Program-made: the position numbers and the translations under genes
The notes under the pieces: generated by a model
Database searches by the model: none
Told to the model about the DNA's origin: nothing
Seen by the model: only the letters and a program-made list of their open reading frames with translations
Origin: Pleurodeles waltl
Taxonomy: Eukaryota; Chordata; Amphibia; Caudata; Salamandridae
NCBI RefSeq assembly: GCF_031143425.1
Contig: NC_090439.1
Coordinates: 638,787,465-638,851,464, forward strand
Direction: 5' to 3'
DNA: 64,000 nucleotides
Shown here: piece after piece, positions 33,245-45,375 of the stretch
How the letters are laid out: the number at the start of each line of letters is the position of its first letter
How positions within the stretch are numbered: the first letter of the stretch is position 1

Positions 33245-33445
33245 CAAAAAAAGAGGGCATGTTGCTCTCAGTCAAGATTGTTATGTGGAGGCTCGACGGG
33301 GAATTGGTCAGCTCCATTGTGATGTTGTTTTGTAGTTTTTATACCAGGGTTTCTGGGATTTGTAGTTTCTTGGCTGCTATTTAATAAAGTAAGAAAAGTT
33401 AGTCATAATATGAGCCTCGGGTCTTGTAGTAAAATCAATGTTTGG
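33245..33445 (-). repeat. DIRS right inverted terminal repeat
   Basis: Reverse complement of the left repeat from GTTGCTCTCAGTCAAG through TTGTAGTTTCTTGGCTGC to GTCTTGTAGTAAAAT. Beside it at 33228-33280, CTTGACTGCGAGCA and TGCTCTCAGTCAAG form an extra inverted pair. Confidence 0.85.
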
Positions 33446-33862
33446 TACTGGATTGTACTTGAGCTTTAAAGCATTTTTTATCTGATGGTACATGACTGCT
33501 GTGTCAGTTCTCTGCATTTTCTTTATGACTTCTTTCACACCATCAACTGCAAAATGTTTTGAGATACTTGATAATTTGTCTGTCTTCAAGTGCATCAATG
33601 AAAACTTCAAATGACTGTCCAAGCAGTCCATCTATCGCCAATATTTTGCTTTTTGGCAGCATCGAAAGGTGGTGGTGGTCTCAGGAAGGCGGCAGCATTG
33701 TAAACTAGTGTGGAACTTACTGACATTCAAAGTAGCAGTATCTGACACAGTTTGATGATCATGGTTCTGGAAACTTTCTCTAGAATCCTTTGACGTGTGG
33801 GCCTGAGGATTGTCTTTAACATTAATTGGAATGGTGTCTTCTCTTTTAGCTGCCATCCTCAA
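33445..33862 (-). pseudogene. gag: Gypsy gag, N-terminal part
   Basis: From the in-frame ATG near 33862 (MRMAAKREDTIPINVKD). In shifted frames between 33600 and 33690 the segment PPPFDAAKKQN then RWTAWT resembles the start of gypsy capsids (P-P-x-F-D ... R-W-x-x-W). Stops and frameshifts are numerous. It continues at 19367 across the DIRS insertion. Confidence 0.55.
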
Positions 33863-34481
33863 ATTTCACAAATCAAACAGTTGCCTTCAACTCTTTGCTC
33901 TTTGAAGACCTATGAAGTTGGTCTCATTCCCACCCTGCAGTTTGGTGAGCAACTGCTTCAGGTATGGACATCCCTTTCAGCATATACCTGAACACTTCTC
34001 CTTGAGCCACTTTGTCTACTGCTATGGCACAATGACTCTCTCTAGCAGGCTCAGTAAGTCATTTATTTCATCCTTTCTTCACTTCAGTTTGAATTTTCTG
34101 ACATCTGGTTGATCTCTGCCTAAAGGTGTTTCTGTTCACAACTTTATGTGGTAATTATAATTGTCTTTTTCTGCCCTTTGTAAACCTGGTTGTATCCACC
34201 TTCAGTGTTAAGATTCCATACAATGTATAACTTTAATTTGTGTGGCAGCGCAATACCTTTTAGTTTGATCTTGGTTGTAGTTTCTTGACCAAGGAGGCGC
34301 AGACTTCTCAGGAAAGCTTTCTTTACGTTCAAATGCTTGACACTGGCTGGAGTTGTGCTTTGATTCCACATATGCCAACTGACTAGGCACTTTGACGAAA
34401 GCACACGTGGCACACACGAGCAGTTTGCTTGGACCATGGCAAACTCTTTGGAAGAGCACTGTTTTTCTTTGGGTTACTTAT
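33863..34481 (-). other. Gypsy 5' leader region
   Basis: Between the primer binding site and gag. The 97-codon frame at 34144-34437 (minus) has no recognisable motif and may be leader or decayed coding sequence. Confidence 0.4.
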
Positions 34482-34497
34482 CCCCTATCTCGCCGCC
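34482..34497 (-). other. Gypsy primer binding site
   Basis: Two bases inside the 5' LTR, the minus strand reads TGGCGGCGAGATAGGG. It starts with TGG, as a site pairing to a tRNA 3' CCA must. The tRNA was not assigned. Confidence 0.6.
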
Positions 34498-34499
34498 AG

Positions 34500-34707
34500 T
34501 TGTAGCATCCTCACCAGCGTGGGTACCACCAATAACAACCCCACAGACTGAGCTGTAAATCATGTCTTTAATCCTCTACGTGTACCTGTGAACTCCTGCA
34601 TTCTAAACTGAACTTCCATTACATTCTGTTCTAGAGATTAGGTCGGACTGCTCCAGAGTCCGTTCAGAGCCAAAATGGCTCCATTAAAAAACCTGTAGGA
34701 CACTGCG
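34500..34707 (-). repeat. Gypsy 5' LTR (208 bp)
   Basis: Aligns to 14818-15022 plus 15655-15656. It starts TGTAGCATCCTCACCAGCG. Its outer end reads CACTGCG where the other LTR has CACTACA, consistent with CpG-type transitions. Followed by the target duplication AGCAT. Confidence 0.85.
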
Positions 34708-34712
34708 AGCAT

Positions 34713-35260
34713 TATTTGTGTGCTGTCTGTGTAACTGTAGCAGATAAAGTCAACACTGTAGATTAGCTCTGGTAGGGGTTTCATGTACCTGTTGAAGACT
34801 ACAGATAACAGATTCCTGGGGAGTTCCTGATTCAATTTTGTAACAAGTCGAGAAGAAAAAGGCATAGATTTTATGTAAACCCAGTCATCAAAGGAGAAGG
34901 CAATCTAAGCAAATGTTGTAGCGTTAGCGCCGATTTCTTTCAGTCTGAGATCTAAGGTATGATGGTAAACTGGGTTGAAAGCCACAGATTGGTCCAGAAG
35001 AAGTAGTGCTGCGCCACCATTTTTGACAAACGTGTTTTTAAGTTATCCTCTACAGCAACTTGAGCAGATTCTGATGGAATCCTCTTTGGTAAAGTATGAG
35101 TATGTCATCTAGGAACTGAAATATCTGTAGAAATGCTGGTTTTCCAATGAATTTGCCAAGGAAGGGTCCATTAGAAATTGGTCTTTAGCTATTAGGTTTT
35201 TCTGGGTCCAGGTTTCTGTCCTTGATTGATGGGAGCTTGTGTGGTCGGAGCTCGCACTGC
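34713..35260 (-). pseudogene. L2-like LINE reverse transcriptase, 5' half
   Basis: Minus strand, broken frames: NLDPEKPNS followed by RPISNGPFLGKFIGKPAFLQ near 35160-35240 (consensus KKPxLDPxxxxNYRPISNLPFL), ALLLLDQSVAFNPVYHHTL near 34960-35010 (motif A; the catalytic Asp after Ala-Phe is Asn), and FICYSYTDSTQIM at 34710-34750 (motif C; Tyr-Ala-Asp-Asp decayed to Tyr-Thr-Asp-Ser). It ends exactly at the gypsy target duplication and resumes at 14812. The element is dead and the oldest layer of the nest. The endonuclease region is not recognised to the right. Confidence 0.75.
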
Positions 35261-35269
35261 ATATGAGCC

Positions 35270-36860
35270 ACCCACGATGATGGTGTAAAGCAAAGGCTGT
35301 AGTGCTCTCTGATACTTTATGGCGTTAAAGGCCAACATAGGCATAAACATTACATCCTTTGAAAATATCAAAAACATGTTAGAATAATGATTTCATCAAA
35401 AGCATTTGTTGGCCATGGGTGATGACCGGAAGCTTGTAAGAATCTCAAATTATAGCCTGAGTTGTAGCTTGGGGTGTACAAGAGACAATTGTGTTTAAGT
35501 AGTTGCATGATATTGTATTGTTCGGCTCTACCTAGACATATTACAAATCGCTCTAAGCTATAATAATCGGAAAATCCTTAGTTAAAATACAACATGCATG
35601 TATCAAAACAACACTTCTCGTTTTCATTTGAGCTTCCCTTTTAATATATCATATTTATTATGGGGAGCTTTCACTTTTTAAAATCTATGGAGAATGCTTA
35701 ACTGCAGAGTTCCTCAAAGCATTGTTTTCCTCCCTGTAGATGAGCCGCAGACTTCAAGACATGAGTGTGAACGCAGTTTCCTGTTTCAAGGCAGGATCGG
35801 CTCCTTCAGGAGCCCAAAGGTCCTTTGGGAACGGCCTGAGCTGTGTGTGACCTGGACTTCAGGAACTAACAGAGTCCGAAGAGAGGAAAACACATTTCGC
35901 AACCCCTTTGTGCTCGCCTCAGGTCCCAAAAGCCCTTCTGGGAAAGTAAATCCAGCAGTGAGCACACCCTTTGACAGAAGAATAGTAGGGAATCCATTTG
36001 AGCTATCTGCAGCTAAAATAAAGTATGACATTTTCAGTACTGGCTGTGTCTTGCATAGTTACGTCCATTATTTTGTTTTCAAGGAGGATCCCCTCCCTCT
36101 ACGGTTAACTGTTCAGTGACTTTGTGGAAAGCAAAGCATAAAGGCAGGAGCTGCATTGATGGCCTTGCCAATAATCAAATCTGTCACCAACAGCATGGAA
36201 GCAGAACAAGCAGATCACTGCAGTGGGTTCAATAACCCAGAGCCACCTTACTGAAGTTAATGCCTGTGGACTTCTATTACACCCACATCTCCGAAGCTGA
36301 CGCCCAACACAGTGAGGTGCATATTCACAAACTGCATGTAGTGCTGAAGTAGTACCAGTAGCGTACTGCAAAAATGCTATTCACATAGTAGCTATGTGCA
36401 GAGTCTACTCCTCTGCCTCTCTCATCTTTTCTCCATTCTGCCTGCAGAGTTCTCCACACATGTAAGTTATCATTTTAGTAGTAAATGTATCAGGGACAGA
36501 GAGAAGAGTCTGAAAATGGGTAAAACTTATGACTAAATGGGTTAAGGAGGAATACAGGGGTTGTGAGGGGTTAGGGAGGATGTTTAGAAAGGGGCATGCA
36601 CCCAGCCACAAAGGAGTAAGCCCATTCCTTTTCACAAGCTGCCCTTCTATAGTTACTACAGCCAAAGAGAACCAAAAACAGTTGTAAATGTACTACAGCT
36701 CAGAGCTGGAGTTAGTCCTCCACTACACAAGGCCAACTACTCATAATGCAACACCCTCCCATAGGAAATAGAGGTGTGGACTTAAAATAAAGCCCATAGG
36801 AACTAATGTTAAAATAAATCAAATTATTTAAAGTGTTTTAGACTATAATCACATTTGATT
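35270..36860. other. Non-coding stretch with one weak exon candidate
   Basis: May still hold decayed LINE sequence near 35300-35400. No other feature recognised apart from the open frame at 35694-36119. Confidence 0.35.
35740..36120 (+). other. Candidate host exon (weak)
   Basis: A pyrimidine-rich tract ending TTTTCCTCCCTGTAG (to 35739) resembles a strong 3' splice site. It is followed by an open frame to the stop at 36117-36119, with protein-like composition (FRSPKVLWERPELCV, TFRNPFVLASGPKSPSGK, RRIVGNPFELSA). Possible donor GGGAAA then GTAAAT near 35946. I do not recognise the protein, and no neighbouring exon can be identified. Confidence 0.25.
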
Positions 36861-36865
36861 TAATG

Positions 36866-36883
36866 TTATATATATATATACAA

Positions 36884-36914
<31 letters not shown>

Positions 36915-36920
36915 CATATC
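36866..36920. repeat. Compound (TA)n(CA)n(TA)n microsatellite
   Basis: Runs of TATATA, ACACAC and TATATA in direct succession. Confidence 0.95.
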
Positions 36921-39900
36921 ACTTTTAATCATTATTTATACATAATAAAACATGTTATATTTTAAATTGTAGGTGGGATTTTTTAAAGTGTATTCTACAG
37001 TTGGGGCACAATTCATAAAATGAACGTAAGTCTACGAATCTGAGATTTCCATCTATGAGTTAGGCAGATTTACACATTAATGGTCATTTACAAAATGTAC
37101 TTGAAATATGCCCAGGGAACCTGCGGAAATCTTAAAATTCCAGATCTACTCCCTTGTCCACCATGCATACTTCAGTGGTTACATGTGTTGGTCGGATCAC
37201 TTGCTCGTTGTCTTAAATAGCTCAATAGCAGCTGTGACATTGTGAACACCGAAGATTCAAGGAAATCCCCATAAATGCCTTGATAACCCTAGTAGGCCAA
37301 TATAATCAAAAGCTGTGCAAAAGGCCGGTTAATGGATCAGTGACTTTTGTGGTTCAGTATCACCAGTAGCACAGTGTCCTCGATGATGCATTATTATCAC
37401 TGGCTTAGTTTCACCTGAGGTCCACTACCACAAATGGCCCTAGTTCATCAGCAGCATCCTGGCTATTTCACAGCTCACTATCAACAACAGTCCACATTTA
37501 TTAGTGGCTCAGCATCATCAGTGGCTTAGAATTGCCTCTGGTTCAATGACATCAGTAGCTGAGTATTACAGTGCCGTAGTACAATTCTCATAAGTGACTC
37601 TGTACCATGAGATTGCATTTAACTGTACACTGAGGGGAAAGTCAGTTCTAAAGCAGTAACTGCTGAAGAGAGCGAGACAGTAGCAAACGGAATATAACGA
37701 AATACAGGAACTTTGAGAATAGCAGAGATATTCCTAGGGAGAGCAGGGAAAGGCAGGGAGACAGACAAGAGCCAGTCAAGTGAGAAGATAAAGAGAGTAG
37801 GACAGCACAGGTTGGACAGGTTGTATTTTTTACTGGCACTCTCATTCTGATGGCATGTTCACTAGCACAGGTAGATTACATCTCCTGTCACAATATTTTT
37901 AACTGATGATATTTTGGATGTGCGGCTTTATGATGGAATTTCTTCCACTGAGACATAAAATATCACACTATCACCTCTGTATCCACCGTTTTCTCGTGGG
38001 AATGCAATTTCTGGTTATAACCTAAGTGTCTTTACTGCTGAAAACAATTAGTGCTCCTGAGCAGTACTCACAACTTTGAAATGCTGTATTATTTCATGAA
38101 TATAACTTTTAAACAGTTTCTTAAACCAGTTTATTTTGTATATCACGTCCCATATTTTGGAGAGGCTTCCTCTCTAATTCCAAACTTCTTTGGGAAGCGC
38201 TGGATCCCTTGTTAATCTCAATCATTCAGTGAATCCAGACATGAACACTCTCCAACAATTTAGGTGAAATCTCACCAGTGTGATGTGATCTGTTTGTGGT
38301 GAAATGTCCCTGACTCGTTTGATTAGTAAGGTAAGGCTGATGCTAAACATATCTGGGACAAGGATTGATTACGCCTTATGTAACATTACCTTTGCCACCA
38401 TTTTCACAGAAGCAGAACATAATGCTGGTCTAGAGGCAGTATGTCACTCAATTCGGTCTCATCACTAGCCCACATTTCATACATCTTGCAAATGCCTCCA
38501 TGCTACTCGACTTCTTCAACATCATAATCTCCCCACGTTCCACTTGCAAACTTTTCTGTTCCCTGTTCTACATCTCACTTCAACCATAGACCTGAAACAA
38601 TCGTAAAGTAGAAAAAATGACCCCTTACTCAAAAAACAAAACTTTACCCCAGGTGACTGAGTTAACCACACATTCATAGTCAAAATACCCCATTCATCAA
38701 AACTCCTCAAGTGGTTTTTCCACATACAAATCACCACATTGTTTATGAGCCTCTGCTTAATGGCAAGGCCTGATCCAGCACTAGAGTCGATATAGGATGC
38801 CACAAGTGACAGCAGTACACTGCCATACCCATCTGCCCCTTTAGCTTACTCTGCCTCAAAATGTCACAGTGCCTCACTCTACTTTCTAGATTCAAGTATC
38901 CTCGAATTCATGGCCTCACACCCACGTTTCATACAATTCCTCTTTGACTAAACACAACCATCAGAATCCAGCTGAGTAAAATTCTAGGTTTCACCAGACC
39001 CAACCCATTTCTCACTACCAGTCTATTCTTAAAAACATCCTTTCATTCTCTGGTGAGCTCTTTCTGTTTGACCTGGCACAACTATGCGAATGATACTCAG
39101 ACCAGCTTCAGCATGAACAGGTCCGCCTTATAGACAGTCTCTATTTCGCTGAGAGTCTATATGAAGTTAATCTATTGAAGATAAATACCCACCTAACTGA
39201 CATTCTTAGTTGTGGGAAGCTAACTGGAGGACTTTACTTGCCCTGACTGGACAGCATTGGCATTTGCCCCACCCCCACAGTCCACAATCCTAGACATCGT
39301 CTTGAACTAAACTCTCTCATTAGAATCTTACACCCACTATGTTACCAAATGTGCTTTAAACGAAATGATTGGTGGAGTAGACAGCAGAGTGAGAAATAGT
39401 GTTAGTGAGTGGCATTACTGTTTACCAATCGCAGGCAGAAGCACTCTTACTTGTTCTATATGTTCATCAACACACTAAAAACGATTATTGTAGAGAGGGC
39501 AGGCAGGGACAGTTTTATATGAGATGCCTCTGAAGCATCTACAGTCTTTCTCCTCAGTGTAATAAAATTGAACCAATATTTTTTTATAGAGAGATATCTT
39601 CGACCTTTATTGTTAAACTTTGCTCAGTCGTCTGCCAATCCTTTCTAGGGACACTTTACTCTGACATGACACCTTTTTTGTGCATACTTTCCTTCTCTTT
39701 CTGGTTAGCGTGCTATCCTACAATGCAACCGTTTATGATGATCATTTTCAGCCCAGCTATTTATTCCTGCATAGTAAACATAGAGATGCAATATCACATT
39801 ACTCAGTGTTCACAGTTGTTAAAGAATGGCATTCCCGACACAGTGAAATTCAGACACAGAAAGTAATGGTAGTAATATGTGTATGGATATCCAGCATAGG

Positions 39901-40850
39901 CAAACTCCAGGAAAGTCAGAAGGATCCAACATCCCTGATAACTAAACTGCTCTACAGCAACTGCCCAGCTCTAACTTGAAAAAAAGTGTTACTAGGCACA
40001 ATCCAACACCAAAAACTAGCCACAGTATACTGTTAGTACCAGGAGAAGGGGTCAAATAAGGAATTCCACATCAAGAATAGACATGGGCAGGCTATATTAT
40101 CTTATACGAGAATCAAGTAAATACTATGAAGCATGGACCACCCAAGTACAAGGTAAAGTGCTAAAAACGTAATCAGTATAAAGCAGGTGGAACTTACTAC
40201 ATGTTCTCACAATATCTCCAATGTTAGCTTTCATGAGAAACTCAGCAACACCTTCCATCAAACAGTACCAACTACACAACACTGTGACACAATTATGCCT
40301 AGAATTAGTATTTCTCAAAAAGAACATGCTATACAAAACTGCGGAAACTTCATACACCTAACACAACACCAGTGCCACATTGTTGACTAAGCTCTGCCCT
40401 CTCAGCAGTGCTTTCCTGCACAACACCAAAATATGTGTCAGACCTTTGGACATAAAGGTAGCATAAACATCTTACTTACACCCACACACAATAATTGCAT
40501 CATAACCATGCACCTTGCTTGCCATGGTTGACTAGAAACAATCTGATCTGACTGGGAATGGACAAACCACCATCTAGATCAAAGAAACACGGAAACACCT
40601 TTTTCCATACCTAGAATACTCATAACACTTTACAAAGACCTTATCTAGATCAAACTCATTTCACTTTCACATTAAATAACACTACCACTAGTAAGCACTA
40701 CATTTTGCAAATCTCTGTAACCCTGGCACAACAATACACAACCAATCAACAATACAAACTCATCAACAGAAAACCCGGAAAAGTATGAAAATAACAGCCA
40801 GATAGAGAGAGAATCATATTAGACTAAATAGTGCTTACAAACGTCTATGT
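36921..40850. other. Non-coding stretch
   Basis: AT-rich, with CAT/CAC-rich patches at 37330-37600 where CATCAGTGGC/CACCAGTAGC-like words recur. No coding signal, transposon ends or long repeats recognised. Confidence 0.5.
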
Positions 40851-42300
40851 ATAATAATAAAGAATAGAGAGAAGAAAGCTCATGAGATCATAAAATGTCC
40901 AACAAGGAGGAGAAGACTAGGGAAAGAAGATGATGGAGAGAAGAACCCTCAGAACCCTACATCAGAGCTAGAACCAGGAAGATAAACTATGTAGACATCT
41001 AGAAAGAGAGAACCTGATGAGCTGATGAAGAGAATATACTACTCGAGATAAGGAGGAGAAATGTAAACAGCTCGGCGGAGTGGAGAGAGACATTGGGGAA
41101 GCAAAGAGAAAGAGGGAGAGAGTTTAGAGAAGAGGGGCCTTAAATAATGGCTAGTGTAGAGAGGTTGAGAAAGAGTAGAACAAACATTAGAGAGAGATGG
41201 GTGAGGTTGACACAAAATAAGACAAATACTCTTTAGAGGTTAATCTTCATCCATTGTATTTTCTAGTAAGATGCTAGAGTAATTTATCATCAGGAAAAAA
41301 AGAAGATACATCAGACTAGGCAAGAGGAGACAATAAAGAAAGGTGGAGCAAAACTATACAAACTATACAAAGAAGAAAACAGGTGGAAAAAAGAAATATT
41401 GGAGAGATTATAATTAGTGAAAGTTTCGCCTGATAGGAACATTTGAAAGACAAATTGAGAGAGATGGAAGATGATGGGAGCAATTACGAGAACATGACAT
41501 GCAAGAATAACCAAAAAGAAGGAGATTGGAGATAGGAGACGGAATATCAGCTAACCAATCTGTAGAGCTGTTTGGAAAAAAAAGCTTAAGAAGAATGAAA
41601 GAGATGCCAGCTAACAAGAAACACCTTGGAAAAGAATGACAAACCAAAGAGATACCAGAGAGAGGAGAAGGAATAGGAAGCCACCCCAGAAAGAGGAGGA
41701 AAAAGATAAAGTGGAAAGTGGATTACAGGTGAGTAATATGAAGACCAGACAGGAAAGGAAAATAGACAGACACCAGAGAGATGGAATAGAAGAAAGAAAC
41801 AAGGAATTTGATACAGGAAGGAAGAAATAAACCCTGAAGTGAGATGATGGAGAAAGAAAAAAAAGAGAAGAGCGGAAGAGAAGAGAAATGAAGAGATGCC
41901 AGAGAAAGGAGATGGAAAATGGAGAGAGACACTAGAAAGAGACCGGGAAAAGAATAGAAACATGGAAAATAAGAAGTGGGAAGGATACATACGCACACTC
42001 CAACACAGACAAAAGAAGGAACACGGAGGAAGCGGGCAAACTGCACAGAGGGAAAAAAGAAATAATAAGAGATAACATTGAAAAAAGGAGCACAGATAAG
42101 GAACAGCGTCAAATGTAGAAAAGAGAGTATAGTTGAGATACTGTAATCAGAACCAAAGAGCAGGTTCACAGAAAAGAAAGTGAAATGTAAAACTTGGGAC
42201 AAAGCAGAGCTGGAAGACATGCAAGGAAAGGCAGAACTGAGAACAAGACAACATGCACTAACAAGAGACAATTACTAAGAATATAAAAAGAAGCAGAAAA
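40850..42300. repeat. Purine-biased (GA-rich) tract
   Basis: For about 1.45 kb the plus strand is dominated by A and G (AGAGAG, GGAGAA, AAAGAG words), with a loose recurring phrase GAGATGCCAG/GAGATACCAG. The long Ser/Phe/Leu-rich minus frames here (41586-41996, 41723-42271) are consequences of this bias, not genes. Confidence 0.75.
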
Positions 42301-43450
42301 GATGAGGCATCACTGATGTTGCTTAATGGTGGAAGCAAAGGTGTGTGGAAGCAGAAAGAACAAGGAATAAGTTCACTTAGGTGAAAATCAGAGGGATCAA
42401 AGAGGAATCCCCAGATGTAAAGGGGGAGGCTAGAATATGTAACCAGGGACAAATTTGGGGCAACAAGCCAGCGGAACAAGACAAAAGAGAAAAACACTGT
42501 CCTTATAGCGGTTAATTACGAACAGGTCAATTGTATGCAGCACTAAGTAATTTGGTGCAGACATTTGGGTAGAAGTTCTTAAACAGCACAATTTTAAGAC
42601 CTTGAGTCGGAACTGGATGTCTGCGGGGCAAGATGTTATCCAGAAGTTTCATGTTGTGTAGGACATGGGTGGTATCCTGTCAAACCGCATCACCTGATGC
42701 CATGGAATGCAGCCTGGAGCAGAGGATTCTGTGTGGGTTTATGACTGAAAAACTGGTCCCGCCCGTTAATTCCTTATTCCATGGGACATTACTCAGAATT
42801 GCATGGTACTGGGGTTAATTTACCAGATGGTAATAGTAAAATGTTATGCGATTGTACAGCAGACTTAGAACCATGCAACTCAGAACCACCGATTCAATTA
42901 CATATTTTGCATTGAATTTTGAACTATTTTTTTAACAACGTCAAACGTTCACCCCTATCCACAATTTATTTTCAGTGCCTTACAAGAGCAATCCTGCATC
43001 AGACAAAGAAGCACAGACTCGTGCAATTTAGGATTAAACGAATTTGACAAGTTCAGAGGACACTTCGGCTGCTGGTTAAAACAAACTGATTTTCCCAAAT
43101 ACCTATTGTTGATTGGGTTGTGGCTTTTTCTTAACTAAAAACAGGTATTTTGGTACATCTAAATGCGGCTAACCTATATTGCTTTATTTTGTGTACCTGT
43201 AATACGTGTAATTGAATCCATTTCCTTTCTGCCTAAACCAATTACTTTGTATATACATGTTTGCACAAGTATATACCCACAGACCAGCCAATAAATTGTG
43301 GTCCAGTTCTCATACCATTTTGCAACAATGTGTAAAAGTACAATTTGCATACTTCCGCATAGTTTCAGTAGTATCTTAACCTCTACCAGCATAATTGACT
43401 GCCGTACCAATGCAATTTTATGTTGACTAAAACTTACTAGCAAGGTGTGA
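42300..43450. other. Non-coding stretch
   Basis: Nothing recognised. Confidence 0.45.
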
Positions 43451-43456
43451 ATTCGG

Positions 43457-43531
43457 GCTTTGGGAGATGCAAAAAAATGGGGGCTAGCTCCTGGGCTTTT
43501 GGAGATGCAAAAAATGGGGACTAGCTCCTCA
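43457..43531. repeat. Short tandem duplication (~40 bp, 2 copies)
   Basis: GGCTTTGGGAGATGCAAAAA and GGCTTTTGGAGATGCAAAAA, each followed by a TGGGG(G/A)CTAGCTCCT block. Confidence 0.85.
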
Positions 43532-43539
43532 CAATTAGG

Positions 43540-44640
43540 TGTGGCAAGAGAAAACGGAAAAAGTTCCCCTGTGGGCAATGGAAATGCACTGCACAGGTAC
43601 CAAAGTATGAATCGGGCTGCAGGAAGTGAAATTCACACAAAAACATTCACTGCTACAGACGCAGCTCTATAAGCCAAGCTTTTCAAAGTTACAGCCACAC
43701 AGGCTAGAAGTAATGGACTCACAGGCAGGGAAGAACACTACCATAACCAAGTAAAGAAATATCAAATGAAACAAAGCGTAAATGGTACTACGCAGAACCA
43801 GAGTCACCACAATAACAGGCACATCTACCCCGGAGGAACAGTACACCAATTAAATAAAAGTGATTTAAAAAAATGTTACCTGAGAACACTGTAGCAGAGA
43901 ATAGGACATGTTCCTTGAATCAACACAAAACACTTGTAGCAGTCTGCAGGAATAGAGAAAACATAAACAAGCAAAATACACCTAAAAGCAAACAAAACAA
44001 TTCTATGGCGAATGCACAGGAAACAAAATTACTTATATGAATCAATCCAGGACTGGGGAAAGGGTTCGTTGAGAATGGCTGCACAAATCCAACCCCTGCT
44101 GCTACTAATCAACTCATCTACCAACCACACTCAGGAAAGCCCCATACAGAAGCAAGCCACAAGCACAACGTTATCCATAATGGCAGTGCCAGTGTCTGTT
44201 TTGCAATGCCAATGATCCCAAGAAACAGTTCCCAAAAGAGGAGAAATAGCATATAAAGGCAAAGGATCAGTTTTTGTTTGGTCTGAGGAAGAGGTATTAG
44301 TGAGATAGCACCTATTCTCACTTGTGACCCTGGGCATATTTGCAGACTGATAACTCCATCAACAGCCGGCTCTCACGCCATCTCTACCCATGCCTCCACT
44401 CCTCTTCCTGACTAGTAGAGTGTTCCACACGACCAGGGGAGTGATGGCCAGCATCTAAAAGGTGAGCGGACCAGGTATGGAGCTTCACTATCCATCAAGT
44501 TCGTCAGTGCATCACCATGCTGCAGTTGCTCAAGGACAGGCAATGAGTGGTACAACAGGTCTATGACATTGCCCATTCCCTGTGGTACTTGGTGCCAATG
44601 ACTCCACAGTAGATGGCACACTATCCTTGCAATTACCACT
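43540..44640. other. Non-coding stretch
   Basis: No gene or transposon termini seen. Confidence 0.4.
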
Positions 44641-44644
44641 GGTG

Positions 44645-44830
44645 ACACTGCATCAATGTACAGGGTGTCTGCAATGCCCGGGGAATTTTTAGACAAGTCT
44701 GTCGCATTTCCTTGTGTAACACATGACAGCTACATCTTCTGCGAGCGGTGGTTTCATGTCAATAGAACAGGCATGATTATGGAGACCAGTGGGTGCTTGA
44801 TGAGTACAGTAAACACACATGGTACACATT
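44645..44830 (+). repeat. Direct repeat D, copy 1
   Basis: GGTGTCTGCAATG, then GTGTAACACA, ATCTTC, ATTATGGAGAC and ACAGTAAACACA recur in the same order and spacing at 45800-45985. Confidence 0.65.
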
Positions 44831-45198
44831 AAACTAGTGGCCTCACAATTTACATAAACCAAATATCTGGTACTATAATTAAGGTGGATATACTATTTAG
44901 TGAAAAGATTGGAACCTACCTCAGTCCACACACACCATTGACTGCTTCACTTCAATGCTAAAATCACTCATGGTTTTGTGATTCACACAAAGGGCTGCAA
45001 CAATTAACATCCTTAGAGGCACAGTTGTGTTCATCCCTGGGAAACCAGTGTGAGGAATATGAGTTAATGTACTTTTTATTGGTTTGCAAATATTGTCTCT
45101 ATGGTATGTACACCTCCTAGCAGTTATTCAGAGCAAAGTTTATTTTTGGATGTGTCACAGAGCAAGTGGTTATAAATGGCAACATTACATATGAAGGA

Positions 45199-45375
45199 CT
45201 GCTGTGCACTTTGCATTCTTTGCTGTCAACTGTTTTGCCACTTTTCAGTTCCTTAGCAGTGCAACATTCTGCGGCCTGCTTCCAAATGACTCTTGTGTAC
45301 CTTGCACTCCTTTCTGTCACCTGTTTCAGCACTTTTCACTTCATAAGCAATTTCATTTTCTGCAGTGGACAATGT
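45199..45375. repeat. ~92-bp tandem duplication
   Basis: TGTGCACTTTGCATTCTTTG with a following CACTTTTCAGTTCCTTAGCA, and TGTACCTTGCACTCCTTTCT with CACTTTTCACTTCATAAGCA, lie one period apart. Confidence 0.6.

Larger units (their letters stand above)
19368..33445 (-). mobile_element. DIRS-type tyrosine-recombinase retrotransposon
   Basis: Inverted terminal repeats (left about 19368-19575, right about 33245-33445), an internal complementary region next to the recombinase end, and the order gag - RT - RNase H - Dam-like - tyrosine recombinase identify a DIRS element on the minus strand. It sits in the gypsy gag. Subtracting the Harbinger (about 7.5 kb) and two MITEs (about 1.2 kb) leaves about 5.35 kb, normal for DIRS. 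No target duplication is visible at the junctions, as expected for recombinase-mediated integration. Exact outer ends are uncertain by about 20 bp. Confidence 0.85.
14818..34707 (-). mobile_element. Ty3/gypsy LTR retrotransposon (with nested insertions)
   Basis: Two LTRs (14818-15656, itself interrupted; 34500-34707) share TGTAGCATCCTC at their left edges and ACACT plus a final CA/CG at their right edges. The flanks are AACAT (14813-14817) and AGCAT (34708-34712), a 5-bp target duplication with one transition. A primer binding site lies left of the right LTR and a purine tract right of the left LTR. Gag, protease, RT, RNase H and integrase relics follow in gypsy order on the minus strand. Removing nested elements leaves about 5.2 kb, normal for the family. 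The coding region has lost several catalytic residues, so it is dead. Confidence 0.85.

Noticed and set aside
41586..42271. Ser/Phe/Leu-rich frames resembling membrane proteins
   Set aside because: They arise from the pyrimidine-rich complement of the purine tract.
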